A stretch of DNA of 64,000 bases from Burkholderia stagnalis. GTDB taxonomy: Bacteria; Pseudomonadota; Gammaproteobacteria; Burkholderiales; Burkholderiaceae. The DNA lies in NCBI RefSeq assembly GCF_902830275.1, contig NZ_CADESW010000014.1:1-64000 (forward strand), written 5' to 3'. Below the pieces are notes generated by a model, which did not search any database, was not told where the DNA came from, and worked only from the letters and a program-made list of their open reading frames with translations. The translations under genes and the position numbers were made by a program. The stretch's first letter is position 1. Each line of letters opens with the position of its first letter. Below are positions 15,512 through 27,894 of this stretch, piece by piece.

Positions 15512-17359
15512 ATGTCCCGCGCCCTCGAAATCCTCGACGAAGTCTTCGGTTATTCCGCGTTCCGCGGCCAGCAAGGCGAGATCGTCGAGCACGTCGCCGG
15601 CGGCGGCGATTGCCTCGTGCTGATGCCGACCGGCGGCGGCAAGTCGCTGTGCTACCAGATCCCCGCGCTGTTGCGGCGCGAAACCGGGCATGGCGCGGGC
15701 ATCGTCGTCTCGCCGCTGATCGCGCTGATGCAGGACCAGGTCGCGGCGCTCTCCGAAGTCGGCGTGCGCGCGGCCTACCTGAACTCGACGCTGTCCGGCG
15801 CGGAGGCCGCGGCCACCGAGCGCGCGCTGCGCGAAGGCGAAATCGACCTGCTGTACGTCGCGCCCGAGCGGCTGATGACCGGGCGCTTCCTCGACCTGCT
15901 CGAGCGCACGAAGATCGGCCTGTTCGCGATCGACGAGGCGCATTGCGTGTCGCAATGGGGCCATGATTTCCGTCCCGAATACATCCAGCTGTCGGTGCTG
16001 CACGAGCGGTTTCCGTCGGTGCCGCGCATCGCGCTGACGGCGACTGCCGACGCGATCACGCGCGACGAGATCGTCCACCGCCTTGCGCTCGACGACGCGC
16101 GCGTGTTCGTGTCGAGCTTCGACCGGCCGAACATCCGCTACCGGATCGTTGAGAAGGACAACGCGCGCGCGCAGCTGCTCGACTTCATCCGTGCCGAGCA
16201 CACGAATGCCGACGGCACGACCGATGCGGGCGTCGTGTATTGCCTGTCGCGCCGCAAGGTCGAGGAAACGGCCGAATGGCTGAAGGCGCAGGGCGTGCGC
16301 GCGCTGCCGTATCACGCGGGGATGGAATTCGAGGTGCGCCAGAAGCACCAGGAGATGTTCCAGCGCGAAGAGGGCATCGTGATGTGCGCGACGATCGCGT
16401 TCGGCATGGGGATCGACAAGCCGGACGTGCGCTTCGTTGCGCACCTCGACCTGCCGAAGAGCGTCGAGGGCTACTACCAGGAAACGGGCCGCGCGGGCCG
16501 CGACGGCCTGCCCGCGAATGCGTGGATGGCGTACGGCCTCGGCGACGTCGTCCAGCAGCGCAAGATGATCGACGAGTCCGATGCCGACGATGCGCACAAG
16601 CGCGTGCAGACGGGCAAGCTCGACGCGCTGCTCGGGCTGTGCGAGACGATTTCCTGCCGCCGCGTACGTCTGCTGAATTACTTCGGCGAGGCCAGCCAGC
16701 CGTGCGGCAATTGCGACACCTGCCTCGAGCCGCCCGATTCATGGGATGCAACGCGGGAGGCGCAGATGGCGCTGTCATGCGCGTTCCGCGCGCAGCGCGC
16801 GAGCGGCTTCAACTTCGGCGCGAGCCATCTGATCGAGATCCTGCGCGGCAGCCGCAACGAGAAGGTCCTGCAACGCGGCCATGATGCGCTCAGCACGTTC
16901 GGCATCGGCGCGTCGCTGTCCGAGCCGGAATGGCGGGCGATCTTCCGGCAGCTCGTCGCGTACGGCTATCTGGCCGTCGACCACGGCGGCTTCGGCGCGC
17001 TCGTGCTGACCGAGGCCGCGAAGCCGGTGCTGAAGGGCGAGGAAAAGGTCACGCTGCGACGCTACGTGAAGCCGCAGCGTTCGCGCCAGTCGTCGAGCCG
17101 CGGCGGCACGCGCGTCGACCCGACGGCCGGCATGAGCGCGCGCGAGCGCGCCCGCTGGGACGCGCTGCGCGCGTGGCGCGCGGAGACGGCCAAGTCCGAC
17201 GGCGTGCCGGCGTACGTGATCTTTCACGATGCGACCCTCGCCGAAATCGCACGCAATGCGCCGGAGACGATCGACGATCTGCGCCATATCCCCGGGATGG
17301 GCATCCGCAAGCTCGAACGCTTCGGCGACGAGCTGATCGACGTCGTCGAATCGGCCTGA
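15512..17359 (+). CDS. recQ: ATP-dependent DNA helicase RecQ
   Basis: RecQ is a 3'-5' superfamily 2 helicase used in recombination and stalled fork repair. The product is 615 aa with all expected parts: Walker [13 protein letters not shown], the DEAH box [14 protein letters not shown], and a RecQ-C-terminal zinc site built from CETISC and CGNCDTC. The C-terminal HRDC domain covers about the last 75 residues ([13 protein letters not shown] onwards). I used the ATG at 15512 giving [14 protein letters not shown]; an upstream in-frame ATG at 15491 adds seven residues and cannot be excluded. It is the only DNA-repair gene inside the translation supercluster, between the rpoC terminator and the str promoter. 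Confidence 0.96.
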   Translation: MSRALEILDEVFGYSAFRGQQGEIVEHVAGGGDCLVLMPTGGGKSLCYQIPALLRRETGHGAGIVVSPLIALMQDQVAALSEVGVRAAYLNSTLSGAEAAATERALREGEIDLLYVAPERLMTGRFLDLLERTKIGLFAIDEAHCVSQWGHDFRPEYIQLSVLHERFPSVPRIALTATADAITRDEIVHRLALDDARVFVSSFDRPNIRYRIVEKDNARAQLLDFIRAEHTNADGTTDAGVVYCLSRRKVEETAEWLKAQGVRALPYHAGMEFEVRQKHQEMFQREEGIVMCATIAFGMGIDKPDVRFVAHLDLPKSVEGYYQETGRAGRDGLPANAWMAYGLGDVVQQRKMIDESDADDAHKRVQTGKLDALLGLCETISCRRVRLLNYFGEASQPCGNCDTCLEPPDSWDATREAQMALSCAFRAQRASGFNFGASHLIEILRGSRNEKVLQRGHDALSTFGIGASLSEPEWRAIFRQLVAYGYLAVDHGGFGALVLTEAAKPVLKGEEKVTLRRYVKPQRSRQSSSRGGTRVDPTAGMSARERARWDALRAWRAETAKSDGVPAYVIFHDATLAEIARNAPETIDDLRHIPGMGIRKLERFGDELIDVVESA

Positions 17360-17418
17360 CGGCCAGCCTCCGGCCGGGCGCCGGTCTCGGCCGTCGGGCG
17401 GCAAACGCACGCAACCCG

Positions 17419-17448
17419 TTGACTTGCTTGGTATTTCCGGAATATGAT
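17419..17448 (+). promoter_or_regulatory. promoter of the str operon
   Basis: TTGACT (17419-17424) and TATGAT (17443-17448) are separated by 18 bp. Transcription would start near 17455 and leave a leader of about 130 nt before rpsL. It lies just after the recQ stop, as expected for a separate str operon promoter. Confidence 0.75.
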
Positions 17449-17586
17449 GCTAGGTTCCGGTTCTTGGCTGGACGGGTTGCGTGCGAAAGTTCGTGCCTGT
17501 TTTCCGGATCCGGAGGTCAATCGCACCTCGATTCTCGCTTTGCCCGAAATCGATGTGCGGATTTTGTTCAATTTCAGGAATAAACA

Positions 17587-17967
17587 ATGCCAACCATCAA
17601 CCAACTGGTTCGCAAAGGCCGTCAGTCGGAAACGACGAAGAGCAAGAGCCCGGCCCTGCAGGACTGCCCCCAGCGTCGCGGCGTGTGCACCCGTGTGTAC
17701 ACGACGACGCCGAAGAAGCCGAACTCGGCACTCCGTAAGGTTGCCAAGGTTCGTCTGACGAACGGCTTCGAAGTGATTTCGTACATCGGCGGTGAAGGCC
17801 ACAACCTGCAGGAACACTCGGTTGTGCTGATCCGCGGCGGCCGTGTGAAGGACTTGCCGGGTGTGCGTTACCACATGGTTCGCGGCTCGCTGGATACCCA
17901 GGGCGTCAAGGACCGTAAGCAAGCGCGCTCGAAGTACGGCGCGAAGCGTGCAAAGGCTGCGAAGTAA
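17587..17967 (+). CDS. rpsL: 30S ribosomal protein S12
   Basis: S12 lines the decoding centre and controls translational accuracy. The product is 126 aa. The streptomycin-sensitive motifs are wild type: [13 protein letters not shown] around residues 40-50 and [13 protein letters not shown] around 85-97. Its N-terminus ([12 protein letters not shown]) matches the family exactly, so the start is secure. It opens the str operon rpsL-rpsG-fusA-tuf. Confidence 0.98.
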
Positions 17968-18140
17968 GCAGTTTTTGATTTGGGATCGCCCCAGGGCGGT
18001 CAAGGCGGTGGTGCCGGATTGCCGGTGCTGTCGAGTAAGTGGTCACCCGGCCAAGCTGGTTAGTCGTGAAGATGTGATCGGGTTAGTTGGTGGCCGCGGG
18101 GCTGAGAAACAGCTCCAACTGAACAGGTAAAGGAAGAAAC
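17968..18140 (+). promoter_or_regulatory. rpsL-rpsG intercistronic region, possible S7 control site
   Basis: A 173 nt gap separates rpsL from rpsG. In E. coli the shorter gap here folds into the site bound by S7 to repress the operon. Several GC-rich stems can be drawn in this gap, but I cannot identify the S7 fold. The regulatory role is inferred from position only. Confidence 0.35.
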
Positions 18141-18611
18141 ATGCCGCGTCGTCGCGAAGTTCCCAAGCGGGAAGTGTTGCCGGATCCGAAGTACGGCAAC
18201 GTAGATGTAGCCAAGTTCATGAACATGCTGATGCTGTCCGGCAAGAAGTCGGTCGCTGAACGCATCGTTTATGGCGCATTCGAACAGATCCAGACCAAGG
18301 GTGGCAAGGACCCGCTGGAAGTGTTCACGGTTGCGCTCAACAACGTGAAGCCGGTGGTCGAAGTGAAGAGCCGTCGCGTTGGTGGTGCCAACTATCAGGT
18401 TCCGGTCGAAGTGCGTCCGTCGCGTCGTATGGCATTGGCGATGCGCTGGTTGCGCGAGGCTGCGAAGAAGCGTAGCGAGAAGTCGATGGCTCTGCGTCTT
18501 GCTGGCGAACTGTCCGAAGCGGCTGAAGGCCGCGGCGGCGCGATGAAGAAGCGCGATGAGGTTCACCGCATGGCGGAAGCCAACCGCGCGTTCTCGCATT
18601 TCCGTTTCTAA
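18141..18611 (+). CDS. rpsG: 30S ribosomal protein S7
   Basis: S7 starts assembly of the small-subunit head and contacts E-site tRNA. The product is 156 aa, matching the common short form, beginning [19 protein letters not shown]. The AAAGGAAGAAAC stretch upstream is a good ribosome binding site. It is second in the str operon; a 122 nt spacer containing a GC-rich stem leads to fusA. Confidence 0.98.
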   Translation: MPRRREVPKREVLPDPKYGNVDVAKFMNMLMLSGKKSVAERIVYGAFEQIQTKGGKDPLEVFTVALNNVKPVVEVKSRRVGGANYQVPVEVRPSRRMALAMRWLREAAKKRSEKSMALRLAGELSEAAEGRGGAMKKRDEVHRMAEANRAFSHFRF

Positions 18612-18733
18612 GCGCCAGGCTGGGCTTTTAGCGGAAAAAATTCCGGGCGGGTGCGCTTTTCGAGCGCCTCGCCCGTTTGTGTTGAGGCGCGATGCGACAG
18701 GGTCGCATCGCGCCAACCCAGTAGAGGATCAAA

Positions 18734-20836
<2,103 letters not shown>

Positions 20837-20878
20837 AGCTGCATCTACCAACCGATTATTTTTTGAAAGAAGAGAATC

Positions 20879-22069
<1,191 letters not shown>

Positions 22070-22080
22070 TATCGACGATC

Positions 22081-22104
22081 CGCGGGTCCTCTAGAGGATC
22101 CGCG
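22081..22104 (+). promoter_or_regulatory. inverted repeat just after tuf copy 2
   Basis: CGCGGGTCCTC is followed by TA and then GAGGATCCGCG, an 11 bp inverted repeat with one G-T pair, starting 12 nt after the tuf stop. No T-run follows. It could stabilise the 3' end of str mRNA or help the terminator 25 nt downstream. Confidence 0.5.
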
Positions 22105-22129
22105 ATTCCACGGTAGTCATGCCGTCCGG

Positions 22130-22170
22130 AACCGGGCGTCCAGCTTTGGCTGGCGCCCGGTTTTGTTTTT
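22130..22170 (+). terminator. rho-independent terminator of the str operon
   Basis: ACCGGGCGTCCAGC pairs with GCTGGCGCCCGGT with one bulged T, followed by TTTTGTTTTTT. This separates the str operon from the S10 operon. Confidence 0.85.
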
Positions 22171-22351
22171 TGGCGTGCCCGTCGCATTTCGACGAACCCG
22201 CACCACCGATCCAAAGAATCGTGTAGAATCGCGGGCTTAGCAGTGGAAGTACCGTCCGGGATGTGGCGCCTCGCTCCCCGCAGGCTTCGTGTCTCGCGTT
22301 CTTTTAGTGTCCGGCGATGCAACATCGCCTCGCTCTTTCCAAGGAATCGTC

Positions 22352-22663
22352 ATGCAGCAACAGAAAATCCGCATTCGCCTGAAGGCTTTCGACTATCGTC
22401 TGATCGACCAATCGGCTGCCGAAATCGTCGACACGGCGAAGCGGACTGGCGCAATCGTCCGTGGCCCGGTGCCGCTGCCGACGCGCATTCAGCGTTTTGA
22501 CATCCTGCGCTCGCCGCACGTCAACAAGACGTCGCGCGACCAGCTCGAAATCCGTACCCACCAGCGCCTGATGGACATCGTCGATCCGACCGACAAGACG
22601 GTCGACGCGCTGATGAAGCTCGACCTGCCGGCTGGCGTCGACGTGGAAATCAAGCTGCAGTAA
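22352..22663 (+). CDS. rpsJ: 30S ribosomal protein S10 / NusE
   Basis: S10 is a small-subunit head protein that also acts as NusE in antitermination by binding NusB and NusG. The product is 103 aa and starts [19 protein letters not shown], as expected. The ATG at 22352 (AAGGAATC upstream) is preferred to an in-frame start at 22289 that would add 21 foreign residues. A TAGAAT at 22224 could be the -10 of its promoter, but I find no matching -35. Unlike in E. coli, a strong promoter separates it from rplC. Confidence 0.97.
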   Translation: MQQQKIRIRLKAFDYRLIDQSAAEIVDTAKRTGAIVRGPVPLPTRIQRFDILRSPHVNKTSRDQLEIRTHQRLMDIVDPTDKTVDALMKLDLPAGVDVEIKLQ

Positions 22664-22712
22664 GGCTTCCGGCGCCTTCCGGCGTGCCGGGTGGCGCTAA
22701 GTCTTTGATTGC

Positions 22713-22741
22713 TTGCGGAAAACGGAAGGTCGGGCTATAAT
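22713..22741 (+). promoter_or_regulatory. strong sigma-70 promoter between rpsJ and rplC
   Basis: TTGCGG (22713-22718), a 17 bp spacer and a perfect TATAAT (22736-22741) form an excellent promoter. It would start a transcript near 22748, with a leader of about 93 nt before rplC. Confidence 0.85.
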
Positions 22742-22771
22742 GCTTGGCTTTTCGCGTATTCGCGTAAAAAA

Positions 22772-22827
22772 GTCGGGCCTTGCGTGCCCGGCATTTTGTA
22801 AATCAGCCCCGACCAATCGCAGTCGGG
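22772..22827 (+). promoter_or_regulatory. rplC leader with alternative hairpins
   Basis: GTCGGGC (22772-22778) can pair with GCCCGGC (22786-22792), and ATTTT follows, a terminator-like hairpin. Alternatively GTCGGG can pair with CCCGAC (22808-22813). That CCCGAC can also pair with GTCGGG (22822-22827), just before the GGAG ribosome binding site at 22831. These pairings exclude each other, as in attenuators. In E. coli the S10 operon leader is controlled by L4; that this element does the same job is my inference. Confidence 0.5.
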
Positions 22828-22840
22828 AATGGAGAAAACG

Positions 22841-23491
22841 ATGAGCCTTGGACTCGTAGGTCGCAAGGTTGGTATGACCCGTATCTTCACGGCTGAAGGG
22901 GATTCGATTCCCGTCACCGTGGTGGACGTGTCGGACAACCGCGTGACGCAGATCAAGACTGTTGAAACCGACGGCTACACGGCCGTGCAGGTTGCATTCG
23001 GCTCCCGTCGTGCATCGCGCGTGACGAAGCCGCTGGCAGGTCATCTTGCCAAAGCCGGTGTCGAAGCCGGTGAAATCCTCAAGGAATTCCGCATCGACGC
23101 GGCCAAGGCGGCCGAGCTGTCGAATGGCGCCGTGGTCGGCGCTGATCTCTTCGAAGTGGGCCAGAAGGTCGACGTGCAAGGCGTGTCGATCGGTAAGGGC
23201 TACGCCGGTACGATCAAGCGTTACAACTTCTCCTCCGGCCGTGCCACGCACGGTAACTCGCGCTCGCACAACGTGCCGGGTTCGATCGGTATGGCGCAGG
23301 ATCCGGGTCGCGTGTTCCCGGGCAAGCGCATGACGGGTCACATGGGTGACGTGACGGTGACGGTGCAGAACCTCGAAATCGCTCGTATCGACGCAGAGCG
23401 CAAGCTGCTGCTGGTCAAGGGCGCGATTCCGGGTGCGAAGGGCGGCAAGGTTTTCGTGACGCCGGCCGTGAAGACCAAGGGGGCGAAATAA
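22841..23491 (+). CDS. rplC: 50S ribosomal protein L3
   Basis: L3 binds 23S rRNA early in assembly and reaches into the peptidyl transferase centre. The product is 216 aa. I chose the ATG at 22841, giving [16 protein letters not shown], with GGAG at 22831-22834; an in-frame ATG at 22829 overlaps that site and is less likely. The conserved loop ([18 protein letters not shown], about residues 138-155) carries the Gln-free proteobacterial pattern near a methylated position. Its TAA overlaps the rplD ATG by one base. Confidence 0.97.
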   Translation: MSLGLVGRKVGMTRIFTAEGDSIPVTVVDVSDNRVTQIKTVETDGYTAVQVAFGSRRASRVTKPLAGHLAKAGVEAGEILKEFRIDAAKAAELSNGAVVGADLFEVGQKVDVQGVSIGKGYAGTIKRYNFSSGRATHGNSRSHNVPGSIGMAQDPGRVFPGKRMTGHMGDVTVTVQNLEIARIDAERKLLLVKGAIPGAKGGKVFVTPAVKTKGAK

Positions 23492-24111
23492 TGGAACTCA
23501 AGCTCCTGAATGAAAATGGTCAGGAAGGTGCAGTGGTCAACGCATCGGACGTCGTGTTCGGTCGTGACTACAACGAAGCGCTGATCCACCAGATCGTCGT
23601 TGCTTACCAGGCGAACGCTCGCCAGGGTAACCGCGCGCAGAAGGACCGCGAGCAGGTCAAGCACACGACCAAGAAGCCGTGGCGCCAGAAGGGTACGGGC
23701 CGTGCTCGTGCCGGTATGTCGTCGAGCCCGCTGTGGCGCGGCGGTGGTCGTATCTTCCCGAACTCGCCGGAAGAAAACTTCTCGCACAAGGTCAACAAGA
23801 AGATGCATCGCGCAGGCCTCTGCTCGATCTTCTCGCAGCTGGCCCGCGAAGGCCGTCTGTCGGTCGTCGAGGACATCGTTCTCGAAGCGCCGAAGACCAA
23901 GCTGCTGGCCGACAAATTCAAGGCCATGGGTCTCGATTCCGTGTTGATCATCACCGACACGGTCGACGAAAACCTGTACCTGGCTTCGCGCAACCTGCCA
24001 CACGTGGCAATTGTCGAGCCGCGCTACGCTGACCCGCTGTCGCTGATCTACTTCAAGAAAGTGCTGGTCACGAAGGCTGCGGTCGCCCAGATCGAGGAGT
24101 TGCTGTCATGA
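23491..24111 (+). CDS. rplD: 50S ribosomal protein L4
   Basis: L4 lines the exit tunnel and in enterobacteria represses S10 operon transcription and translation. The product is 206 aa. The tunnel loop is recognisable as [20 protein letters not shown] (about residues 62-81). It overlaps rplC by one base and rplW by four (ATGA), so translation of the three genes is coupled. If L4 also regulates here, the leader before rplC is the obvious target. Confidence 0.97.
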
Positions 24112-24422
24112 GCGAGATTCGCAAGAACGATCATCGTTTGATGCAGGTCCTGCTCGCACCGGTGATTTCCGAGAAGGCGACGCTGGTTGCCGACAAGAAC
24201 GAGCAAGTCGTGTTCGAAGTCGCACCGGATGCCACGAAGCAGGAAGTGAAGGCGGCTGTCGAGCTGCTGTTCAAGGTTGAAGTTGATTCCGTCAACGTGC
24301 TGGTTCAGAAGGGCAAGCAGAAGCGCTTCGGCCGTTCGATGGGCCGCCGCAAGGACGTGAAGAAGGCATACGTGTGCCTGAAGCCCGGCCAGGAAATCAA
24401 CTTTGAAGCGGAGGCCAAGTAA
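24108..24422 (+). CDS. rplW: 50S ribosomal protein L23
   Basis: L23 sits at the tunnel exit and docks trigger factor and signal recognition particle. The product is 104 aa with the family features [16 protein letters not shown] near the N-terminus and the [15 protein letters not shown] loop. Its ATG overlaps the rplD stop (ATGA). rplB starts after a two-base gap, keeping the tight S10 operon packing. Confidence 0.96.
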
Positions 24423-24424
24423 TC

Positions 24425-25252
24425 ATGGCAATCGTGAAAGTTAAACCGACTTCGCCGGGTCGCCGCGCGATGGTCAAGGTGGTCAACAAGAACCTGCACA
24501 AGGGCAAGCCGTTCGCGGCGCTGCTCGACACGCAGAGCTCGACCGCCGGCCGTAACAACAACGGCCACATCACCACGCGTCACAAGGGTGGTGGTCACAA
24601 GCAGCACTACCGTATCGTCGATTTCCGTCGCACGAAGGACGGCATCCCGGCAAAGGTCGAGCGTCTCGAGTACGACCCGAACCGTAGCGCGAACATCGCG
24701 CTGGTGCTGTACGCAGACGGCGAGCGCCGCTACATCATCGCCCCGAAGGGCCTGACCGTCGGCCAGCAGCTGATGTCGGGTTCGGAAGCGCCGATCCGCG
24801 CAGGCAACACGCTGCCGATCCGCAACATTCCGGTCGGTACGACGATCCACTGCATCGAGATGCTGCCGGGCAAGGGCGCGCAAATGGCGCGTTCGGCTGG
24901 CACGTCGGCCATGCTGCTGGCGCGTGAAGGCGTCTACGCGCAGGTTCGTCTGCGTTCGGGCGAAATCCGCCGTGTGCACATCGAGTGCCGTGCAACGATC
25001 GGTGAAGTCGGCAACGAAGAGCACAGCCTGCGCCAGATCGGCAAGGCTGGCGCGAACCGCTGGCGCGGTATCCGCCCGACGGTGCGTGGCGTTGCGATGA
25101 ACCCGGTTGACCACCCGCACGGTGGTGGTGAGGGCAAGACGGCTGCAGGTCGCGACCCGGTGAGCCCGTGGGGCACGCCGGCTAAGGGTTATCGCACCCG
25201 CAGCAACAAGCGCACGACGACGATGATCGTCCAGCGCCGTCACAAGCGTTAA
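24425..25252 (+). CDS. rplB: 50S ribosomal protein L2
   Basis: L2 is one of the most conserved ribosomal proteins, needed for subunit association and peptidyl transfer. The product is 275 aa. The signature [17 protein letters not shown] is present at about residues 224-240 with the conserved histidine. The N-terminal [16 protein letters not shown] and C-terminal [14 protein letters not shown] are family-like. It sits between rplW and rpsS in the standard order. Confidence 0.98.
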   Translation: MAIVKVKPTSPGRRAMVKVVNKNLHKGKPFAALLDTQSSTAGRNNNGHITTRHKGGGHKQHYRIVDFRRTKDGIPAKVERLEYDPNRSANIALVLYADGERRYIIAPKGLTVGQQLMSGSEAPIRAGNTLPIRNIPVGTTIHCIEMLPGKGAQMARSAGTSAMLLAREGVYAQVRLRSGEIRRVHIECRATIGEVGNEEHSLRQIGKAGANRWRGIRPTVRGVAMNPVDHPHGGGEGKTAAGRDPVSPWGTPAKGYRTRSNKRTTTMIVQRRHKR

Positions 25253-25262
25253 GGAGTAGGCA

Positions 25263-25538
25263 ATGGCACGTTCTGTTAAAAAAGGTCCGTTCTGCGACGC
25301 CCATTTGCTGAAGAAAGTTGAGGCGGCTGCAGCTTCGCGCGACAAAAAGCCGATCAAGACCTGGTCGCGTCGCTCGACGATTCTGCCGGATTTCATCGGT
25401 CTGACGATCGCCGTTCACAACGGCCGTCAACACGTTCCGGTGTACATCTCGGAAAACATGGTCGGCCACAAGCTTGGCGAGTTCGCACTGACCCGGACGT
25501 TCAAGGGTCACGCGGCCGACAAGAAGGCCAAGAAATAA
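25263..25538 (+). CDS. rpsS: 30S ribosomal protein S19
   Basis: S19 lies in the head of the small subunit and forms bridges to the large subunit. The product is 91 aa: [16 protein letters not shown] at the start, [13 protein letters not shown] in the middle and [20 protein letters not shown] at the end, all typical. AAGGAGTAGGCA precedes the ATG. It follows rplB by 10 nt and precedes rplV by 12 nt. Confidence 0.97.
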
Positions 25539-25550
25539 GGGGCTATCAAG

Positions 25551-25880
25551 ATGGAAGTGAAAGCAATTCATCGCGGTGCCCGCATCTCGGCGCAGAAGAC
25601 GCGCCTTGTGGCTGACCAGATCCGCGGTTTGCCGGTCGACAAGGCGCTGAACGTTCTGACGTTCTCGCCGAAGAAGGCGGCTGGCATCGTGAAGAAGGTT
25701 GTGCTGTCGGCAATCGCGAATGCGGAGCACAACGAAGGCGCCGATATCGATGAGCTCAAGATCAAGAGCATCTACGTCGACAAGGCTGCGTCGCTCAAGC
25801 GTTTCACCGCGCGCGCCAAGGGCCGCGGTAACCGCATCGAGAAGCAATCCTGTCACATCACTGTGACGGTCGGGAATTAA
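25551..25880 (+). CDS. rplV: 50S ribosomal protein L22
   Basis: L22 extends a hairpin into the exit tunnel and is a site of macrolide resistance mutations. The product is 109 aa, with the family start [20 protein letters not shown] and the tunnel hairpin near [19 protein letters not shown] intact, without insertions. It is tightly packed between rpsS and rpsC. Confidence 0.97.
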
Positions 25881-25891
25881 GGAGCCATACG

Positions 25892-26692
25892 ATGGGACAG
25901 AAAATTCATCCGACTGGCTTCCGCCTGGCTGTCAGCCGCAATTGGGCTTCGCGCTGGTACGCGAACAACAACAATTTCGCGGCGATGTTGCAGGAAGACA
26001 TCGGTGTTCGTGAATACCTGAAGAAGAAGCTGAAGAACGCTTCGGTCGGCCGCGTCGTCATCGAGCGTCCGGCAAAGAACGCGCGCATCACGATTTTCAG
26101 CTCGCGTCCGGGTGTCGTCATCGGCAAGAAGGGCGAGGATATCGAACTGCTGAAGACGGAACTGCAACGCCGCATGGGCGTGCCGGTTCACGTCAACATC
26201 GAAGAGATCCGCAAGCCGGAAACCGATGCGCAACTGATCGCTGACTCGATCACGCAACAGCTCGAGCGCCGGATCATGTTCCGTCGCGCGATGAAGCGTG
26301 CGATGCAGAACGCGATGCGTCTGGGTGCCCAGGGCATCAAGATCATGAGCGCGGGCCGTCTGAACGGTATCGAAATCGCACGTACGGAGTGGTACCGCGA
26401 AGGTCGCGTGCCGCTGCATACGCTGCGTGCCGACATCGACTACGCGACTTCGGAAGCGAAGACGACCTACGGGATCATCGGCGTCAAGGTGTGGGTTTAC
26501 AAGGGCGATACCCTTGGCCGCAACGACGCGCCGGTGGTGGAAGAAGTAGCCGAAGACAAGCGTCCGCGTCGCAATGCGCGTCCGGGCGATCGTCGTCCGC
26601 GCCGTGACGGCGAAGGCGGCGCTCCGGGTGCTCGCCGTGGCGCACCGCGCCGTGGCGCCGGCAAGCCGGAAGACGGCAAGACTGGAGAATAA
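25892..26692 (+). CDS. rpsC: 30S ribosomal protein S3
   Basis: S3 forms part of the mRNA entry channel and its helicase activity. The product is 266 aa; the E. coli protein is about 233. The core is normal, with the KH domain around [14 protein letters not shown]. The extra length is a C-terminal tail from about residue 220 that is very rich in Arg, Gly, Pro and Ala ([15 protein letters not shown] and [13 protein letters not shown]) and likely disordered. The gene is followed by rplP after two bases. Confidence 0.97.
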   Translation: MGQKIHPTGFRLAVSRNWASRWYANNNNFAAMLQEDIGVREYLKKKLKNASVGRVVIERPAKNARITIFSSRPGVVIGKKGEDIELLKTELQRRMGVPVHVNIEEIRKPETDAQLIADSITQQLERRIMFRRAMKRAMQNAMRLGAQGIKIMSAGRLNGIEIARTEWYREGRVPLHTLRADIDYATSEAKTTYGIIGVKVWVYKGDTLGRNDAPVVEEVAEDKRPRRNARPGDRRPRRDGEGGAPGARRGAPRRGAGKPEDGKTGE

Positions 26693-26694
26693 CG

Positions 26695-27111
26695 ATGCTG
26701 CAACCGAAACGCAGGAAGTATCGCAAAGAGCAGAAGGGTCGTAACACCGGCAAGGCGACGCGCGGCAACGCGGTGTCGTTCGGTGAATTCGGCCTGAAGG
26801 CGATCGGTCGTGGTCGTTTGACCGCACGTCAGATTGAAGCGGCGCGTCGTGCAATGACGCGTCACATCAAGCGTGGCGGCCGCATCTGGATTCGCATCTT
26901 CCCGGACAAGCCGATTTCGCAGAAGCCGGCCGAAGTACGTATGGGTAACGGTAAGGGTAACCCGGAGTACTACGTCGCCGAGATTCAGCCGGGCAAGATG
27001 CTGTACGAAATGGATGGCGTATCCGAAGAACTGGCCCGTGAAGCGTTCCGTCTGGCAGCTGCGAAGCTGCCGCTGAAGACGGCATTCATCGTGCGCCAGC
27101 TCGGCGCCTAA
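26695..27111 (+). CDS. rplP: 50S ribosomal protein L16
   Basis: L16 helps position A-site tRNA and is needed late in large-subunit assembly. The product is 138 aa, beginning [17 protein letters not shown]. The conserved segment with [18 protein letters not shown] is present, and the arginine hydroxylated by YcfD in other bacteria falls inside it. The ATG lies two bases after rpsC. Confidence 0.97.
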   Translation: MLQPKRRKYRKEQKGRNTGKATRGNAVSFGEFGLKAIGRGRLTARQIEAARRAMTRHIKRGGRIWIRIFPDKPISQKPAEVRMGNGKGNPEYYVAEIQPGKMLYEMDGVSEELAREAFRLAAAKLPLKTAFIVRQLGA

Positions 27112-27120
27112 GGAGAAAAC

Positions 27121-27315
27121 ATGAAGGCTTCCGAACTTCTCCAGAAAGACCAGGCCGCGCTCAACAAAGAGCTGGCGGACCTGCTGAAGGCGCAATTCGG
27201 CCTGCGCATGCAACTCGCGACCCAGCAGCTCACGAACACGAGCCAGCTGAAGAAGGTTCGTCGCGACATCGCACGTGTGCGGACCGTCATGACTCAGAAG
27301 GCGAACCAGAAATGA
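27121..27315 (+). CDS. rpmC: 50S ribosomal protein L29
   Basis: L29 is a small helical protein at the tunnel exit next to L23. The product is 64 aa with the family signature around [26 protein letters not shown] precedes the ATG. Its last codons overlap the rpsQ start by four bases (ATGA), so the two are translationally coupled. Confidence 0.96.
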
Positions 27316-27584
27316 ACGATAGCGTGAAAACCTCGCTGAAGCGGACGCTGGTCGGTCGGGTCGTCAGCAACAAGATGGACAAGACCGTCACCGTGCTGGT
27401 CGAGCACCGCGTCAAGCACCCGATCTACGGCAAGTATGTCGTGCGCTCGAAGAAGTACCACGCGCACGATGAAGCGAACACCTACAACGAAGGCGATCTC
27501 GTCGAAATCCAGGAAACGCGTCCTGTTTCGAAGACGAAGGCCTGGGCGGTGTCGCGCCTCGTCGAAGCAGCTCGCGTCATCTAA
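27312..27584 (+). CDS. rpsQ: 30S ribosomal protein S17
   Basis: S17 is an early-binding protein of the small-subunit body. The product is 90 aa, with [20 protein letters not shown] and [19 protein letters not shown] matching the family. It is the last gene of the S10 operon. A terminator-like hairpin and a new promoter separate it from rplN, unlike in E. coli, where the S10 and spc operons are also distinct but differently spaced. Confidence 0.97.
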
Positions 27585-27609
27585 GCGAGGCGAGCAGTAG
27601 GGCAGTAAC

Positions 27610-27649
27610 AGGCACTTCTTCACGAAGTGCTTGAAATCGCAAAGTTTTT
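27610..27649 (+). terminator. terminator-like hairpin ending the S10 operon
   Basis: GCACTTC (27612-27618) pairs with GAAGTGC (27624-27630) over a five-base loop. A run of five T appears only after a further 14 nt, so termination here is probably partial. Confidence 0.45.
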
Positions 27650-27651
27650 GC

Positions 27652-27685
27652 TTGCGTGACCGGGATTATTTGTTATAATCCCGGT
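27652..27685 (+). promoter_or_regulatory. spc operon promoter inside a perfect inverted repeat
   Basis: TTGCGT (27652-27657), 16 bp, then a perfect TATAAT (27674-27679) form a promoter for rplN. The -10 box lies inside a perfect 11 bp inverted repeat: ACCGGGATTAT (27659-27669), five-base centre, ATAATCCCGGT (27675-27685). It could be an operator or a cruciform or RNA-level element. A leader of about 210 nt without a gene follows up to rplN. Confidence 0.75.
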
Positions 27686-27894
27686 CTTCCCTCTTTATGG
27701 GAGCCCCGTCGCGGGCGAAGTTGGTGGGGGAAGCGGACTGGCGCCAGCCTGTCCGAAAGATTCACCGAATTGCGATGGCGGGTTTCGTTTGCCGTCGCTG
27801 CTGTTCCAACCCAAGCAGCCGATTGGCTGACGGGACCAAGACTGACCGAATGCATCATGGTGGTGCATCCGGATTAAGTTGGGAAAGACAAACC
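27686..27894 (+). other. leader of the spc operon, no gene
   Basis: Together with the promoter region this makes a 310 nt gene-free gap between rpsQ and rplN. I see no open frame with a ribosome binding site. The repeat GCATCATGGTGGTGC near 27853 can form a small hairpin close to the rplN ribosome binding site. In E. coli the spc operon is controlled by S8 at rplE, so this leader has no known counterpart. Confidence 0.4.

Noticed and set aside
27697-27894. A coding extension upstream of rplN, in frame with L14
   Set aside because: The extra residues are unlike L14, the frame runs through the promoter leader, and a good start site exists at 27895.
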